A stretch of 64,000 nt of DNA from NCBI RefSeq assembly GCF_000702305.1, contig NZ_JNLC01000018.1, positions 186,001 through 250,000 of the forward strand. Reading direction: 5' to 3'. Shown piece by piece: positions 36,503-45,544 of this stretch. Both the position numbers and the translations under genes were made by a program. The notes beneath the pieces are model-generated. The model had not been told where the DNA came from. It ran no database searches and saw only the letters and a list, made by a program, of their open reading frames with translations. The first letter of the stretch is position 1. Each line of letters starts with the position of its first letter. This DNA is from Allobosea sp. 117. GTDB taxonomy: Bacteria > Pseudomonadota > Alphaproteobacteria > Rhizobiales > Xanthobacteraceae.

Positions 36503-37351
36503 ATGGTCCGCCCGTTTGCGTTAGGTGGCGCCATGCCGGCTCTATGGACCGAGGACAGGCTGGATCTGAACGGCACGGAGCTGCCGATCCGCGTCTATCG
36601 CGCGGCCGCTTCGGCGCGCCCGACTCCGCTCGTGCTGCATCTTCACGGCGGCACCTTCACCTGCGGCGACCTCGACTGCAGCGCCATCATCTGCCGGACC
36701 ATGGCCGAGGCGGGAGCCGTGGTCGTCTCGGTGGACTATCCGCTGGCCCCCCAGCACCCCTTCCCCGCCGCGCTGAACGTCAGTTTCGCCGCGCTCGCGC
36801 TGCTTTATCGCCAGCGCGCCCGGTGGGCGGGCCGTGGGGCGCGTCTGTTCGTGGCTGGCGAGGAGGCCGGCGCCAACATCGCCACCGCGCTGACCCTGAT
36901 GGCGCGCGACCAGCACAGCCCGCCGCTCACCGGGCAAATCCTGATCTCGCCCATGCTCGACCCGTGCCTCGCCTCCGGCTCGATCCACGCGGCCGAGGCC
37001 GGCGCCATGGGCTGCAAATGGGCGGATGGCTGGCATTTCTATCTCGGCTCCGCCGACAAGGCCGCGCATCCCTATGCCGCGCCGCTTGCCTCCCGCCGCC
37101 TCGGCGGCGTGCCGCCGGCGCTGATCATCACCGCCGCCGACTGTCCGATGCACGACGAGAGCCTCGATTACGGCAAGCGCCTCGCCGCCTGTGGGGTGTC
37201 GGTCGAGACCCATGTCGTCCCTGAGGAACCGGACGCCGCCGACACGCCGCCCGATACCGCCAGCCTGCCGCCCTGGGCGCAGTCGCTGCTTCCGCTCTTC
37301 ACCAGCTTTCTGGCGGCCCAGCCCGCCGCAGTTCGTACCGTTCAGGCCTGA
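36503..37351 (+). CDS. Alpha/beta-hydrolase-fold protein lacking catalytic Ser and His
   Basis: A 282-residue protein with the layout of hormone-sensitive-lipase esterases: the oxyanion HGG at residues 48-50 and VDYPLAPQHPFPAAL at about 77-91. The nucleophile elbow, normally GDSAG, reads GEEAG (residues 119-123), with Glu in place of Ser121. The acid region ADCPMHDES is kept, but the final catalytic His is replaced by a PEEPDA stretch. It is probably not an esterase. It is the first gene of the RND efflux unit (18-base gap). A start at 36533 is also possible. Confidence 0.82.
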   Translation: MVRPFALGGAMPALWTEDRLDLNGTELPIRVYRAAASARPTPLVLHLHGGTFTCGDLDCSAIICRTMAEAGAVVVSVDYPLAPQHPFPAALNVSFAALALLYRQRARWAGRGARLFVAGEEAGANIATALTLMARDQHSPPLTGQILISPMLDPCLASGSIHAAEAGAMGCKWADGWHFYLGSADKAAHPYAAPLASRRLGGVPPALIITAADCPMHDESLDYGKRLAACGVSVETHVVPEEPDAADTPPDTASLPPWAQSLLPLFTSFLAAQPAAVRTVQA

Positions 37352-37369
37352 AGGCCAGGAGATAGCCGC

Positions 37370-38659
37370 ATGAGCACCGAACACGCTCGCAATGTCACCG
37401 CCGAGGTTCCCGCGCAGGGCGGAGGCAAGTCTAGCCGCCGCTGGCGCGAGGCCGGCGTCGCCCTTGGCCTTGCCACCGCGGCCACTGCCGCGGCGGTGTG
37501 GTTCGCCTGGCCGATGGGTGCCGCGCTCGCCACCGATCCGCCGGCCGCCCAGGCAAAGGCACTGCCCGCGACGCCCGTCTCGGTCGCCGTGCTGAAGGTC
37601 CGCGACACCATGAAATGGGACGAGTTCTCCGGCCGCCTCCAGGCGGTCGAGCGCGTCGAGGTTCGCCCGCGCGTCGCCGGCGCGGTCAAGACCGTGCATT
37701 TCCGTGAGGGCGCGCTGGTCAAGGCGGGCGACCGTCTGGTCACCATCGATCCCGAGCCGTTCCAGGCCGCGCTGGATCGCGCCGTGGCGCAGGCCGCCGC
37801 CGCCGAGGCGCGGGTCCTGCTGACCAAGAACGAGCTCGAGCGCGGCCAGAAGCTGGTCGATTCCCGGGTCGTCTCGGTGCAGGACCTCGACCAGCGGACC
37901 AACAACTTCAAGGAAGCGCAGGCCAATCTGCGCGCCGCCCAGGCCGCGGTGCAGACGGCGCAGCTTGACCTCGACTACACCGAGGTGCGCGCGCCGGTGA
38001 ACGGGCGCGTCGGCCGGCTTGAGGTCACGGTCGGCAACCTCGTCGCCGCCGGCCCCACCTCGCCGGTGCTGACCTCACTGGTGTCGGTCGACCCGATCTA
38101 TGTCGGCTTCGACGCCGACGAGAACGCGGTGAGCGAGGCGCTCGCCACCATCGGCGAGGGCGACGTGCTCAGCCAGATCGACCGCATCCCGGTCGAGATC
38201 ACCACGGCCACCACCGGCGCCGAGCCGATGCGCGGGCATCTCCAACTGGTCGACAACCAGGTCGACGCCGCCACCGGCACATTCCGCCTGCGCGCCGTGT
38301 TCGACAATCCGCAGGGCCGTCTCGTCCCCGGCCAGTTCGCCCGGGTGCGGATGGGCCGCGCCAAGACCGAGCCGGCGCTGGTCGTCAACGAGCGCGCCAT
38401 CGGCACCGACCAGGACAAGAAATACGTCTTCGTGGTCGATGGCGACAGCAAGGCGGCCTATCGCGAGGTGAAGCTCGGCCCGCCGGCCGAGGGGCTGCGC
38501 GTCGTCGCCCGCGGCCTCAAGGAAGGCGAGCGCGTGGTCGTCAACGGCCTGCAGCGGGTGCGCCCCGGCGTGCTGCTCGCGCCGGAGGTCGTGCCCATGG
38601 AAACAACCGCATCCGCCGCCAAGGCGACGGGAACCGACACCGACATCGCCGCCAACTGA
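37370..38659 (+). CDS. RND efflux periplasmic adaptor (MexE/AcrA type)
   Basis: A 429-residue membrane-fusion protein. An N-terminal anchor (residues about 25-50) is followed by a barrel-sandwich start (VRPRVAGAVKTVHFREGALVKAGD), a coiled-coil hairpin (about 135-195) and LDYTEVRAPVNGRVG. It links the RND pump to an outer-membrane channel. It lies 45 bases upstream of the pump gene. Confidence 0.92.
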   Translation: MSTEHARNVTAEVPAQGGGKSSRRWREAGVALGLATAATAAAVWFAWPMGAALATDPPAAQAKALPATPVSVAVLKVRDTMKWDEFSGRLQAVERVEVRPRVAGAVKTVHFREGALVKAGDRLVTIDPEPFQAALDRAVAQAAAAEARVLLTKNELERGQKLVDSRVVSVQDLDQRTNNFKEAQANLRAAQAAVQTAQLDLDYTEVRAPVNGRVGRLEVTVGNLVAAGPTSPVLTSLVSVDPIYVGFDADENAVSEALATIGEGDVLSQIDRIPVEITTATTGAEPMRGHLQLVDNQVDAATGTFRLRAVFDNPQGRLVPGQFARVRMGRAKTEPALVVNERAIGTDQDKKYVFVVDGDSKAAYREVKLGPPAEGLRVVARGLKEGERVVVNGLQRVRPGVLLAPEVVPMETTASAAKATGTDTDIAAN

Positions 38660-38704
38660 GGCGGCACGCTACCGCTGGGTAGGCCTCCTCGGGGGGAGGA
38701 CGCT

Positions 38705-41700
38705 ATGAATCTGTCCAAATTCTTCATCGACCGGCCGATCTTCGCCGGGGTTATCTCGGTCCTGATCTTCGTCGCCGGCCTGCTGGCGCTGCGGGTGATG
38801 CCGATCTCGGAATATCCCGAGGTGGTGCCGCCGCAGGTGATCGTGCGCGCGCAATATCCCGGCGCGAGCCCCAAGGTCATCGCCGCCACCGTGGCGACGC
38901 CGATCGAGGAGCAGATCAACGGCGTCGAGGACATGCTCTACATGTCCTCACAGGCGACGACGGACGGCGTGATGACGCTGACCGTCACCTTCAAGCTCGG
39001 CACCGACCCCGACAAGGCGACGCAGCTCGTGCAGAACCGCGTCGGCCAGGCCGAGCCGCGCCTGCCGGAGGAGGTGCGCAGCCTCGGCGTGACCACCACG
39101 AAGAGCTCGCCCAACTTCATCATGGTCGTGCATCTGGTCTCGCCGAACGACCGCTACGACATCACCTATCTGCGCAATTACGGCGTGCTGAACGTCAAGG
39201 ACCGGCTGGCGCGCATTGCCGGCGTCGGTCAGGTCGACATGTTCGGCGCCGGCGACTACTCGATGCGGGTCTGGCTGGACCCGCAGAAGATTGCCGAGCA
39301 CGGGCTGTCCGCCGGCGACGTCGTGAACGAGATCCGCGCGCAGAACATTCAGGCGGCGGCCGGCATCGTTGGCGCCTCTCCGGCGACGCCGGGCGTCGAT
39401 CTCCAGCTCTCGGTCAACGCCCAGGGCCGCCTCGAGACCGAGGAGGAGTTCGGCGACATCGTCGTGAAGACCGGCTCGGACGGACAGGTGGTGCGCCTGC
39501 GCGACCTCGGGCGCATCGAGCTCGGCGCCGCCGACTACGCGCTGCGCTCGCTGCTCGACAACAAGCAGGCGGTCGGCATCGGCGTGTTCCAGGCGCCGGG
39601 CTCCAACGCGCTGGAGATCGCCGACAACGTCCGCGCGACGATGGAGGAGATAAAGAAGACGATGCCGGAAGGCGTCGACTACGCCATCGTCTACGACACC
39701 ACCCGCTTCGTCGACGCCTCGATCGAGGCGGTGGTCCATACGCTTTTCGAAGCCGTGCTGCTGGTCGTCATCGTCGTGGTGGTGTTCCTGCAGACCTGGC
39801 GTGCCTCGATCATCCCGCTGCTCGCCGTGCCGGTGTCGATCGTCGGCACCTTCGCGGTGATGTATGTCTTCGGCTTCTCGATCAACGCGCTGAGCCTGTT
39901 CGGGCTGGTGCTCGCCATCGGCATCGTGGTCGACGACGCCATCGTCGTGGTGGAGAACGTCGAGCGCAACATCGAGGACGGCCTCTCCCCGCGCGACGCC
40001 GCCTACCGGGCGATGAGCGAGGTGTCGGGGCCGATCATCGCCATCGCCCTCGTGCTGGTGGCGGTGTTCGTGCCGCTCGCCTTCATCACCGGCCTCTCCG
40101 GCCAGTTCTACCGGCAGTTCGCGCTGACCATCGCCATCTCGACGGTGATCTCGGCGATCAACTCGCTGACGCTCTCGCCGGCGCTGGCGGCCATGCTGCT
40201 GAAGGGCCACCATGCCGAGCCGGATGCGCTCCAGCGCGTCATCAACGCCCTGTTCGGCTGGTTCTTCCGCGGCTTCAACTGGGTGTTCTCGCGCGGCTCG
40301 GCCGGCTATGGCCGCGGCGTGCGCCGGGTGCTCACCGTGAAGAGCCTCGTCATGGTGTTCTACGCGGCGATGCTGGGTGCCACCTGGTGGCTGTTCCAGG
40401 CGGTGCCGGGCGGCTTCGTGCCAGCGCAGGACAAGCAGTATCTGGTCGGCTTCGCCCAGCTTCCCGACGGCGCAACGCTCGATCGCACGGAGGACGTCAT
40501 CCGCCGCATGACCGAGATCACGTTGAAGGAGCCGGGCGTCGAGAGTGCGGTCGCCTTCCCGGGCCTGTCGATCGCCGGCTTCTCCAACTCCTCGAATGCC
40601 GGCATCGTCTTCTCGGTGCTGAAGCCCTTTGAGGAGCGCAAGGACCCCTCGCTCAGCGCCGGCGCCATCGCCATGTCGCTGAACCAGAAGTACGGCGTGA
40701 TCCAGGACGCCTTCATCGCCATGTTCCCGCCGCCGCCGGTGCAGGGCCTCGGCGTGGTGGGCGGCTTCAAGCTGCAGATCGAGGACAGGGCCGGCCGCGG
40801 CTACGAGGAGCTCGCCGCCGTCACCAACGCCTTCATGGCCAAGGCGATGCAGACCCCGGAGCTGACCGGCCAGTTCACCACCTTCCAGGTAAACGTGCCC
40901 CAGCTCTTCGCCAATGTCGACCGCACCAAGGCCCGCCAGCTCGGCGTGCCGATCTCCTCGGTGTTCGAGACGCTGCAGGTCTATCTCGGCTCGCTCTATG
41001 TGAACGACTTCAACAAGTTTGGCCGCACCTACTCGGTGCGCGTGCAGGCCGACGCGCCGTTCCGCGCCAAGCCGGAGGACATCGGCAAGCTGAAGGTGCG
41101 CTCGAACTCGGGCGAGATGATCCCGCTCTCCGCGCTGCTCAAGGTGGAGACCACGGCCGGACCGGAGCGCGCCATGCGCTACAACGGCTTCCTCACCGCC
41201 GACGTCAACGCCTCGCCGGCGCCGGGCTTCTCGTCCGGGCAGGCGCAGGACGCGGCGGCGCGGATCGCGGCGGAGGTGCTGCCGCCCGGCTTCGACTATG
41301 AGTGGACCGACCTCACCTATCAGGAGATCCTCGCCGGCAATTCGGCGGTGCTGGTGTTCCCACTCGCCATATTGCTCGTCTTCCTCGTGCTGGCCGCGCA
41401 ATACGAGAGCCTGACGCTGCCCATCGCGATCATCCTGATCGTGCCGATGGGACTGCTGGCGGCGCTGTTCGGCGTATGGCTCGGCGGGGGCGACAACAAC
41501 ATCTTCACCCAGATCGGCCTTGTGGTGCTGGTCGGCCTGTCGGCGAAGAACGCGATCCTGATCGTCGAGTTCGCCCGCGAGCTGGAGTTCACCGGCAGCA
41601 ATCCGGTGGACGCGGCGATCGAGGCGGCGCGGCTGAGGTTGCGGCCGATCCTGATGACGTCCTTCGCCTTCATCATGGGCGTGCTGCCGCTGGTGCTCTC

Positions 41701-41884
41701 CACCGGCGCCGGCGCCGAGATGCGGCACGCGATGGGCGTCGCGGTGTTCGCCGGCATGATCGGCGTGACCTTCTTCGGCCTGTTCCTGACGCCGGTCTTC
41801 TACGTCGTGCTGCGCCGGCTCACCGGCAATCGCCCGCTGCGCCAGCACGGCATGGCCATGGCGGCCCCCCACCCGGCCGAGTGA
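38705..41884 (+). CDS. RND multidrug efflux permease (MexF/AcrB type, HAE-1)
   Basis: A 1059-residue inner-membrane transporter with two RND halves. It starts MNLSKFFIDRPIFAGV, and the TM4 proton-relay aspartates are in GIVVDDAIVVVENVERN. The periplasmic loops and full 12-helix length are intact. It exports hydrophobic drugs or metabolites with the adaptor. No outer-membrane factor gene follows, so an unlinked TolC-like protein must be used. Confidence 0.94.
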   Translation: MNLSKFFIDRPIFAGVISVLIFVAGLLALRVMPISEYPEVVPPQVIVRAQYPGASPKVIAATVATPIEEQINGVEDMLYMSSQATTDGVMTLTVTFKLGTDPDKATQLVQNRVGQAEPRLPEEVRSLGVTTTKSSPNFIMVVHLVSPNDRYDITYLRNYGVLNVKDRLARIAGVGQVDMFGAGDYSMRVWLDPQKIAEHGLSAGDVVNEIRAQNIQAAAGIVGASPATPGVDLQLSVNAQGRLETEEEFGDIVVKTGSDGQVVRLRDLGRIELGAADYALRSLLDNKQAVGIGVFQAPGSNALEIADNVRATMEEIKKTMPEGVDYAIVYDTTRFVDASIEAVVHTLFEAVLLVVIVVVVFLQTWRASIIPLLAVPVSIVGTFAVMYVFGFSINALSLFGLVLAIGIVVDDAIVVVENVERNIEDGLSPRDAAYRAMSEVSGPIIAIALVLVAVFVPLAFITGLSGQFYRQFALTIAISTVISAINSLTLSPALAAMLLKGHHAEPDALQRVINALFGWFFRGFNWVFSRGSAGYGRGVRRVLTVKSLVMVFYAAMLGATWWLFQAVPGGFVPAQDKQYLVGFAQLPDGATLDRTEDVIRRMTEITLKEPGVESAVAFPGLSIAGFSNSSNAGIVFSVLKPFEERKDPSLSAGAIAMSLNQKYGVIQDAFIAMFPPPPVQGLGVVGGFKLQIEDRAGRGYEELAAVTNAFMAKAMQTPELTGQFTTFQVNVPQLFANVDRTKARQLGVPISSVFETLQVYLGSLYVNDFNKFGRTYSVRVQADAPFRAKPEDIGKLKVRSNSGEMIPLSALLKVETTAGPERAMRYNGFLTADVNASPAPGFSSGQAQDAAARIAAEVLPPGFDYEWTDLTYQEILAGNSAVLVFPLAILLVFLVLAAQYESLTLPIAIILIVPMGLLAALFGVWLGGGDNNIFTQIGLVVLVGLSAKNAILIVEFARELEFTGSNPVDAAIEAARLRLRPILMTSFAFIMGVLPLVLSTGAGAEMRHAMGVAVFAGMIGVTFFGLFLTPVFYVVLRRLTGNRPLRQHGMAMAAPHPAE

Positions 41885-41899
41885 CCGCGCGACCGGGTG

Positions 41900-41927
41900 C
41901 CCGGCCGCCGGACCTCCGGCGGCCGGG
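41900..41927 (+). terminator. Terminator between the RND pump and the convergent MmgE/PrpD gene
   Basis: A perfect 13-bp GC-rich stem (CCCGGCCGCCGGA and its complement) with a 2-base loop is followed by TTCTTCAACTTT. It sits 15 bases after the RND stop in a convergent gap and may work in both directions. Confidence 0.8.
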
Positions 41928-41951
41928 CGAGTTCTTCAACTTTCCCTCGCC

Positions 41952-43304
41952 TCACGCGTGGGCGAACAGCGCGCGGATGTCGGGCAGCCCGGCAAGGTCG
42001 CGCAACCGGGCCAGCAGCGCGCGGGCGTCGGGCAGCACCGGCCCGGCCAGCGACAGGAACTTGCCGTCGAGCTCCTCCGGGCTCATCGGATTGCTGGGGG
42101 CGCCGCGGAAATCGGCGCGCTCGGTCTCGACCTCCCGACCATCCGCCAGCACGACGCGCATATGCGTCGCCCAGGCCGGCCCCGGCGGCAGGCTCTTCGA
42201 ATTGAGCGTGAGATGCACCTTGCGGGCGAGCGCCCGGATCGCCGGGTCCGCATGCGGGTCGGCGAGGAAGGACTGCGGATCGCGCGGATCGCGCAGCGCC
42301 GCGGTGGCGAGGCAGAACGGCAGGCTGTACTGAGCCGTCGCGATGTCGTTCGGCTCCAATATGTTGTGGTGGCTGAGCACCTTCTCGCTGGTCGCGACAT
42401 GGATCGCGGCGATCTCTCCCGCTTCGAAGCCGTGCGCCCGCCGCAGGTCCTCGAAGGCCTGCACCGGCGTATGGGCGGTGACGTGGAAGGGATAGCACTT
42501 CACCGCGATCCGCGCCGTCTCCCATTCCTCGCCGAGGCCGGCCAGCAGCTTCTCCATGCGCGGCTCGCGGGTGAAGGCTTCGAAGAAGCCGAACTTGCCC
42601 TCGAGGATGACGTCCGGCCCGGTGAATCCGCCGCCGGCGAGCCGCGCCGCCAGCACGCCGCCCTCGGAAGCGCGTCCGGTGTGCAGCCGTTTCACCATGC
42701 CGCCATTGCCGGCCTTGGAGAAGACGAGCAGGCCCGAGCACAGCGAGGCGGCGATGCCCAGCGCGTTGGTCATCTGCTCGGGGTTAAGCCGCAGGAGGCG
42801 CCCGACCGCGATGGCCGAGCCGAAGGTGCCGGTCAGCCCCGGCGAGTGGAAGCCGAGCTTCTCGGCCGTGTTGTTCGCCGCGTCGCCGATCCGCGCCATC
42901 GCCTCGCAGGCGGCAATGAAGGCGGTCAGCACGTCGCGGCCGCTGGCGCCGACCTCCTCGGCGACGGCAAGCAGCCCCGGCACGATGGTCGAGCCGGCAT
43001 GCACGCCGGCGCTCGGCTGGCGCAGATTGTCCATCTCGAAACCGTGGGCGAGCGCGCCGTTGGCGAGCGCCGCGAAGGGCGCATTCACGCGGTGGCGGGT
43101 GCCGATGATCGTGCTGGTCGCCGCGCCGCCATAGAGCCGCGCATAGTCGATCACGATGCGGCTCCACGGCAGCGTCGAGCCGAAGACACAGACACCGACC
43201 GTATCGAGAATGGCGTCGGTGCCCTTGGCCCGCACCGGCTCGGGAATGTCCGCGAAGTCGAGCTGCGTGCAGAATTCAGCCAGGGATCGGCTCAGGGAAG
43301 GCAT
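41952..43304 (-). CDS. MmgE/PrpD family protein, copy 1
   Basis: A 450-residue member of the MmgE/PrpD superfamily (2-methylcitrate dehydratase, cis-aconitate decarboxylase, iminodisuccinate epimerase). Seen are DTVGVCVFGS near the N-terminus, the NGALAHGFEMDN segment, a KRLHTGRASEGG region and the C-terminal FRGAPSNPMSPEEL. The exact reaction is unknown. It follows the GntR gene, separated by a hairpin that overlaps its leader, and belongs to the Tct carboxylate-uptake locus. Confidence 0.88.
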   Translation of the reverse strand: MPSLSRSLAEFCTQLDFADIPEPVRAKGTDAILDTVGVCVFGSTLPWSRIVIDYARLYGGAATSTIIGTRHRVNAPFAALANGALAHGFEMDNLRQPSAGVHAGSTIVPGLLAVAEEVGASGRDVLTAFIAACEAMARIGDAANNTAEKLGFHSPGLTGTFGSAIAVGRLLRLNPEQMTNALGIAASLCSGLLVFSKAGNGGMVKRLHTGRASEGGVLAARLAGGGFTGPDVILEGKFGFFEAFTREPRMEKLLAGLGEEWETARIAVKCYPFHVTAHTPVQAFEDLRRAHGFEAGEIAAIHVATSEKVLSHHNILEPNDIATAQYSLPFCLATAALRDPRDPQSFLADPHADPAIRALARKVHLTLNSKSLPPGPAWATHMRVVLADGREVETERADFRGAPSNPMSPEELDGKFLSLAGPVLPDARALLARLRDLAGLPDIRALFAHA

Positions 43305-43312
43305 GGCGGTCT

Positions 43313-43342
43313 CCGTTCCGGGTGGTTGGATGCCCGGAACGG
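43313..43342 (-). promoter_or_regulatory. Stem-loop at the leader of MmgE/PrpD copy 1
   Basis: A perfect 10-bp stem CCGTTCCGGG / CCCGGAACGG with a 10-base loop ends 8 bases before the ATG, so part of the CGGAGA ribosome site lies in the stem. It could limit translation of this last gene or mark the end of the gntR transcript. Confidence 0.5.
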
Positions 43343-43359
43343 CTTCGACGCGCGGGGCG

Positions 43360-44004
43360 TCAACTCTGGCCGAACATCAGTTGAAGACGGACCTCGGCGG
43401 CGTTGCGGATATGCACCCGCGCCGCATGCTCGGCCGCATCGGGATCGCGGGCGAGAATCGCCGCGAGGATGGCGCCGTGCTCCTCGTGCACAGCCTGAAG
43501 ACGGCCCGGCGCCTCGTAGGTCGTGCCGGGAATGAGCAGGATCCAATCCGCCATCAGCGCCAGCGCGTGGCTCAGCCGCGAATTGTGCGCCGCCTCGGCG
43601 ATCTGCGCGTGGAACCGCTTGTTGAGCTGGGCGAGCTGGGCTGGATCGGACATCGCCCGCGCCGCGTCCAGCAGTTCCTGCAGCGAGCGCATCTCCGGCA
43701 GCGAGGCATGCTGCGAGGCGAACCGCGCCGAGGCTCCCTCCAGGAACTCCCGCACGGCATAGATCTCGAACACGCGCTGCTTGCTGAGCTCGGTCACCGC
43801 GATGCCGCGGGCGGGGCTGAACTCCAGCATTCCTTCCGAGACCAGCAGGTTGAGCGCCTCGCGCACCGGCGTGCGGCTCACCCCCTGCGCCTCGGCGATC
43901 TCCACCTCGCGCAGCCGCTGCCCGGGACGCAGTCGGCCGTCGCGGATCATCTCCTTCAGAGCCTGATACACGATCTGCGAACGAGGCAGTCCCTTGACTT
44001 CCAT
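43360..44004 (-). CDS. GntR-family regulator, FCD type
   Basis: A 214-residue regulator: winged helix at residues about 8-75 (LRPGQRLREVEIAEAQGVSRTPVREALN) and an FCD effector domain in the C-terminal half, with acidic and His residues (HAQIAEAAHNSRL, HEEHGAI) that usually bind a metal and a carboxylate. The ATG at 44004 gives the usual MEVKGLPRSQIVYQAL start. It probably senses the carboxylate taken up by the neighbouring Tct system and binds the GGATACA element found before itself and before the operon. Confidence 0.9.
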   Translation of the reverse strand: MEVKGLPRSQIVYQALKEMIRDGRLRPGQRLREVEIAEAQGVSRTPVREALNLLVSEGMLEFSPARGIAVTELSKQRVFEIYAVREFLEGASARFASQHASLPEMRSLQELLDAARAMSDPAQLAQLNKRFHAQIAEAAHNSRLSHALALMADWILLIPGTTYEAPGRLQAVHEEHGAILAAILARDPDAAEHAARVHIRNAAEVRLQLMFGQS

Positions 44005-44024
44005 AAAGAACCCGGACGAGTGGC

Positions 44025-44043
44025 GGATACAGTTGCATACCTT
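44025..44043 (+). promoter_or_regulatory. Candidate GntR operator upstream of gntR
   Basis: GGATACAGTTGCATACCTT lies 21 bases upstream of the gntR ATG, next to the stop of MmgE/PrpD copy 2. Fifteen of 20 aligned positions match the element at 50021-50040 upstream of the whole operon, suggesting one regulator for both. Confidence 0.5.
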
Positions 44044-45469
44044 ATGACCGCAGCAGCGGCCGGAGGGCAAGGCCGGCAGAACCGGCGCGGTCGAGGTCGA
44101 GAACGGTAGCGACGAGCCTCCCAGCCCTCTCCGTCCCGAGGATCGGCGCCACGAGGTCGAGAGCCTTGTCGGCGACCTCCGCGCGGTCCATCGGATTGGC
44201 CGGGGTGCCCTTCACGGCATGGGTGCGGTGGACGAGTTCGCCGCCGCCGGCGAGCTCCACGCGGATAATGGCCTGACGGGGCGGCAGCGCCGTCGTCAGC
44301 TCCGCGTTCGGCACGAGGCTGATCCGCGCGCGCAGCGCGCGCACCCGCTCGTCCTGCATCCGCGCATGGTTGTGCGAGCTGGCGAAGCTCAGCCCGCCGT
44401 CGACCAGCGTCAGCGCGGCGAGATGCTGCACGTTGATGTTCGGCATGGCGCGGTCGTCGACCAGCGCGCAGCGGTCGTCCGGCAGTTCGATGATGAGCCG
44501 CTCCACCTGCTCGGCGCGCAGCCCGTGCTTCGACATGAGCAGCGTGACGGCGTCGATCGCGCCCTGGATGGGCGAGCCGACGCACCATTTCTTGATGGTC
44601 GCCCCGCGGATCTCGTAGCGCGCGCCGAGCTCCTTCCACAGCTCGTCCGGTCGCGGGTCGGCGGCGAAGGCGGAGAAGAAGCCGTCCGCCCCGTCGAGCG
44701 CATCGGCGACGCCGGAGAAGCCCGCCGCCACCATGGTGGCACCGGCCATCGCGTTGCGTGCCGGCATGCCGCCGAAATCGAAGGCCTTCTCGATATGCCG
44801 GTCGTCGCGCATCCAGCACTGCACGCCGGAAGCCTGCTGCACAGCATAGGAGAGCAGGAAGCGGACCTTCTCGGGCGAAAAGCGCATCAGCGCCCCGGCC
44901 GCCGCGGCGGCGCCGAACAGTGCTCCGACGCTGTGCGTGGAATGCCCGCCGGCATAGAGCTTGCGCGGGCCGAGCGCGAGGTTGACCCGCGCGCCGATGT
45001 CGTAGCCGAGTGCCACCGCTTTCAGCAGCGCGAGGCCGCCGGCGCCGCTGAGTTCGGCCGCCGCCAGCGCCGCCGGCACGATGCCGCAGCCGGGATGGAA
45101 ACGCCCGCCGAGATGGGAATCGTCGGTCTCATCGGCATGCGCCATCATGCCGTTGGCGAGCGCCGCATTGACCGGATCCGTCAGGAAATCCGCACCGATC
45201 ACCGTGCAGGCCGGCGCGCCGCCGAGCGAGCGCGCATAGGTCGTGGCGACCTGCCCGGCGCCGAGCCGCGAGCCGGAGACGCAGGCCGCCAGCGTGTCGA
45301 GCAGGTGCAGCCGCGCCCGTTCGAGCACGTCGTCCGGGCAGTCGCGCGCGAGCGCGCCGCTGATGTAGTCGGCGAGCGTGCGGGTGCCGTCCGACACCCC
45401 GACCGATGCTGCGGCCAGGGTGCTGGCATCGCGTCCGTCCGTCGCCCGCGCCTGTCCTGCGGCTGCCAT
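44042..45469 (-). CDS. MmgE/PrpD family protein, copy 2
   Basis: A 475-residue MmgE/PrpD protein with LLDTLAACVSGSRLGAG, NGMMAHADETDD, a KKWCVGSPIQGAID segment and the C-terminal VKGTPANPMDRAE. It is only distantly similar to copies 1 and 3, so it is unlikely to be a recent duplicate. The ATG at 45469 has GAGGAACG upstream. It follows the binding-protein gene tctC across a hairpin with a T-run. Confidence 0.88.
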   Translation of the reverse strand: MAAAGQARATDGRDASTLAAASVGVSDGTRTLADYISGALARDCPDDVLERARLHLLDTLAACVSGSRLGAGQVATTYARSLGGAPACTVIGADFLTDPVNAALANGMMAHADETDDSHLGGRFHPGCGIVPAALAAAELSGAGGLALLKAVALGYDIGARVNLALGPRKLYAGGHSTHSVGALFGAAAAAGALMRFSPEKVRFLLSYAVQQASGVQCWMRDDRHIEKAFDFGGMPARNAMAGATMVAAGFSGVADALDGADGFFSAFAADPRPDELWKELGARYEIRGATIKKWCVGSPIQGAIDAVTLLMSKHGLRAEQVERLIIELPDDRCALVDDRAMPNINVQHLAALTLVDGGLSFASSHNHARMQDERVRALRARISLVPNAELTTALPPRQAIIRVELAGGGELVHRTHAVKGTPANPMDRAEVADKALDLVAPILGTERAGRLVATVLDLDRAGSAGLALRPLLRS

Positions 45470-45487
45470 GTGAGCTCGTTCCTCGGG

Positions 45488-45527
45488 AAAAAGGGCCGTC
45501 GCGACGGGGGAGTCTCGCCACGACGGC
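45488..45527 (-). terminator. Attenuator-like hairpin between tctC and MmgE/PrpD copy 2
   Basis: On the minus strand a 7-bp stem GCCGTCG / CGACGGC is followed by CC and TTTTT. It starts 17 bases after the tctC stop and may partly end transcription, raising tctC and upstream expression over the downstream genes. Confidence 0.55.
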
Positions 45528-45544
45528 ATCGCGTCAGGCGCGGA

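Noticed and set aside
38948-41872. Open frame of over 900 codons antisense to the RND pump
   Set aside because: High GC makes antisense frames open by chance. The translation is rich in His, Arg, Asp and Gln with no domain, and the sense strand codes a complete RND transporter.
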